Origin: JANXQE01 sp035651635
GTDB taxonomy: Bacteria; Verrucomicrobiota; Verrucomicrobiia; Limisphaerales; UBA8199
Direction of reading: 5' to 3'
DNA: 6,684 bases
Assembly: GCA_035651635.1 (NCBI GenBank)
Contig: DASRFK010000200.1
Location: forward strand, 1-6,684
A program made the translations under genes and the position numbers. Below the pieces are notes generated by a model. It had not been told where the DNA came from. It searched no databases and worked only from the letters and a program-made list of their open reading frames with translations. Shown piece after piece: positions 4,733-6,684 of this stretch. Within the stretch, counting starts at the first letter, position 1; every line of letters begins with the position of its first letter.

Positions 4733-6684
4733 ATGCACCTCCTGCACAGTTTGTTACGCTGTCTCGCTCGTCCTAATTCAAAGCGGTGTGCTTATTTAGC
4801 GCTGCTCTGCGCTCCTTCAGCCTTCGCTCAACTGCCTTCAGGCTGGACTGACGAGGACATCGGTTTCCCGTCGCAGCCCGGCTCGGCCTCCGAAGCCAAT
4901 GGCTCCTGGAGCGTATCCGGCGGCGGCGCAGATATCTGGAACTCCTCCGACCAATTCCATTTTGCTTATGAAACCGCCTCGGACAGCGTGGTTTTGATCG
5001 CGCGCGTCACGGGCGTGGACTTCACTGACCCTTGGGCAAAAGGTGGGCTGATGCTGCGCGATAGCAACGATCCCTCGGCGGTTTTTGCGGACGTAGTCGC
5101 AACGCCCATCGCCGGTGGCAACGGTGTCAGTTTCCAATGGCGCAACAGCACCGGAGGCCAATGCGGATATTCACAGGTGGGTGGCATTTCGACGCCCGTT
5201 TGGGTCAAGCTGACCCGGTTTGGAAACCAATTCAGCGCGTATTATAGCCCGGACGGAACGGCCTGGTCGCCCATCGGGCCCAGTCAGACCATTTCAATGA
5301 TTTCGCAGCCGATCGGCGGCCTGGCGGTCACGGCCCACAACGACGGGCTTCTGTGCACCGCCACATTTGACAACGTCATCGTTTCCAACACACCACCACC
5401 AGCTCCAAATCCTTTTGGTGTCTATCGCGAGCTCTGGAGCAATCTCGACCCGACCCCCGGCAACACTCTGGCCGCGCTGACCAACACCGCCTATAACCCA
5501 AACTGGCCCGACAATCCTGATCCGGCCTACACCCGGACCTACGACACCTTCGAGGCGGACGCCAACACCGGCATGAACTTTTATGGCCAACGCATGCGCG
5601 CGTTTATCGTTCCTCCGACGAATGGCAATTATACCCTTTGGATTTCCAGCGATGACACGTCCGACCTCTTTTTAAGCACGGACGAAAATCCAGTCAACAA
5701 GCAGCTGATCGCCGGGGTGCCCGGCTGGACCTCCTCGCGGCAATGGACCACTTACCCGGACCAGCAATCTGCCGCCATTGCCCTGCAAGGCGGACGCCGT
5801 TATTACGTCGAGGCCATCATGGAGCAGGGCCAGGGCGGCGACAACCTGGCCGTCCGCTGGCAAATTCCCGGCGGCGCTTTCGAGGAGCCCATCCCCTCCT
5901 CGAGCGCGGCCGGCAGTCATTTGATCCCTTTCGACGGCCAGGACACTCAGCCGGGCATTTACCAGCAAACCACCAATGTCACAGCCGTGGAAGGCCGCGA
6001 CGCCACCTTCTCAGTCCTGGTCACCAACGGCGCGCCGGTCGGGTATTCCTGGCAAGTCAATGGACAGCGGATATCCGGAAGCATTGGCCCGCTCTACACC
6101 GTCAGCGGCGTCACCGTCTCAGCCAATAATGGCCAGGTCTATCGCTGCACCGTCTCCAACTCTGTCGGGTCCATCACCAGCGCGGCCATGACTCTGAGCG
6201 TGCTGGGCGATACCAACCCGCCGACCGTCGTGCGCGTCCTCAATATCGGCACCAACAGCGTCGTGCTGGTCTATTCCGAGCCTGTCGAAGCGGCCAGCTC
6301 GACCAATATCGCCAGCTACGTCTTCACCAATGGCCTGCCTGTAAAGGCCGCCGCGTTGGCGCCAGACAACCAAACGGTGACCCTGACCACCTCGGGTCTG
6401 GTCTATGGCAGCAATTACTCAATTGTCATTAACGGCGTGCGCGACCGGGCCAGCATTCCCAACACCATTGCGCCCAATACCAAGGCCAATTTCATTGCCT
6501 TGCCATTTTCATCCCAGGACATCGGCAACCCGCCAATTGCCACCAGCATTAACTCGGTGAGCAACGGACTGAACGTCAGCGCTTCGGGCAGCGATATCGG
6601 CGGCTATGCCGATCAGTTCGGACTGAGTTACCAGTTGCGCACGGGCGATTTCGACGTCGCTGTGCGCGTCGCCGGTTTGAGTCC
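4733..6684 (+). CDS. Exported modular protein (partial, 3' end beyond window): concanavalin-like, PA14-like, Ig-like, SbsA-like Ig
   Basis: The frame is open from ATG 4733 to the window end: 650 codons plus two bases, no stop. The nearest upstream in-frame stop is TGA at 4661, with no ATG between, so this is the first ATG. No Shine-Dalgarno sequence precedes it. Residues 1-32 form a long signal peptide (basic N-region with K17 R18, core YLALLCAPS, AFA before Q33). The Cys in the core does not fit a lipobox. Seen in order: concanavalin-like or DUF1349-like domain 1 (about 38-218; GGLMLRD 104-110, WVKLTRFG 157-164, TFDNV 211-215), Pro-rich linker (220-227), PA14-like module (228-383; SSDDTSDLFLSTDENP 305-320, QGQGGDNLAV 365-374), Ig-like module (405-491; YSWQVNG 438-444, YRCTV 470-474), SbsA/Big_5-type Ig-like module (493-590) and the start of concanavalin-like domain 2 (595 onward; TGDFDVAVR 637-645). 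It is a modular relative of the divergent neighbour with a different module order. An extracellular glycan-binding or adhesive role is inferred; no catalytic motif is seen in the visible part. Confidence 0.93.
   Translation, partial: MHLLHSLLRCLARPNSKRCAYLALLCAPSAFAQLPSGWTDEDIGFPSQPGSASEANGSWSVSGGGADIWNSSDQFHFAYETASDSVVLIARVTGVDFTDPWAKGGLMLRDSNDPSAVFADVVATPIAGGNGVSFQWRNSTGGQCGYSQVGGISTPVWVKLTRFGNQFSAYYSPDGTAWSPIGPSQTISMISQPIGGLAVTAHNDGLLCTATFDNVIVSNTPPPAPNPFGVYRELWSNLDPTPGNTLAALTNTAYNPNWPDNPDPAYTRTYDTFEADANTGMNFYGQRMRAFIVPPTNGNYTLWISSDDTSDLFLSTDENPVNKQLIAGVPGWTSSRQWTTYPDQQSAAIALQGGRRYYVEAIMEQGQGGDNLAVRWQIPGGAFEEPIPSSSAAGSHLIPFDGQDTQPGIYQQTTNVTAVEGRDATFSVLVTNGAPVGYSWQVNGQRISGSIGPLYTVSGVTVSANNGQVYRCTVSNSVGSITSAAMTLSVLGDTNPPTVVRVLNIGTNSVVLVYSEPVEAASSTNIASYVFTNGLPVKAAALAPDNQTVTLTTSGLVYGSNYSIVINGVRDRASIPNTIAPNTKANFIALPFSSQDIGNPPIATSINSVSNGLNVSASGSDIGGYADQFGLSYQLRTGDFDVAVRVAGLS

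Noticed and set aside
4243..4734. 163-codon minus-strand open frame filling the intergenic region
   Set aside because: It is rich in Arg, His, Cys and Trp with no domain or signal peptide. It crosses the dyad and the leader repeats and begins over the start codon of the plus-strand gene. Its placement 12 bp before the next start is probably coincidental.

Overview
The window looks like chromosomal DNA of a GC-rich Gram-negative bacterium with very large exported modular proteins. My best guess is a soil or sediment member of the Verrucomicrobiota, in the Pedosphaera/Limisphaera neighbourhood. The guess rests on three things: secreted proteins built from PA14-like, Ig-like and concanavalin-like modules; starts without a Shine-Dalgarno sequence; and a GC-rich palindromic repeat cluster beside a gene end. 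No rRNA, tRNA or housekeeping gene is present, so the assignment is an inference.

Layout: (1) 1-293 carries no credible gene. It holds a cluster of GC-rich palindromic repeats: a 65-bp direct repeat at 1-65 and 158-222, with an inverted relative at 108-137, followed by two small hairpins. (2) 294-323 is a strong intrinsic terminator for the minus strand. (3) 352-4230 (minus) is a complete 1292-residue exported protein. It has a signal peptide, three PA14-like modules alternating with three Ig-like modules, an SbsA-type Ig-like module, a concanavalin-like (DUF1349-like) domain and a short C-terminal beta-rich tail. (4) 4231-4732 is a divergent intergenic region with T/G-rich direct repeats, a candidate minus-strand promoter and a striking dyad symmetry overlapping its -35 box. 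(5) 4733-6684 (plus) is the first 650 codons of a second exported modular protein, cut by the window end. It is built from the same modules in a different order: concanavalin-like, PA14-like, Ig-like, SbsA-like, then the start of a second concanavalin-like domain.

How they fit together: the two genes are divergently transcribed from one 502-bp region and share modules down to short identical motifs (TGDFDVAVR, SDLFLSTD). They look like paralogous products of module shuffling and probably act outside the cytoplasm as glycan-binding or adhesive proteins. No catalytic domain is visible in either. No known gene symbol applies. The best novelty candidates are the variant PA14-like module with its conserved acidic motif, the module reshuffling between divergent neighbours, and the dyad/promoter arrangement between them.
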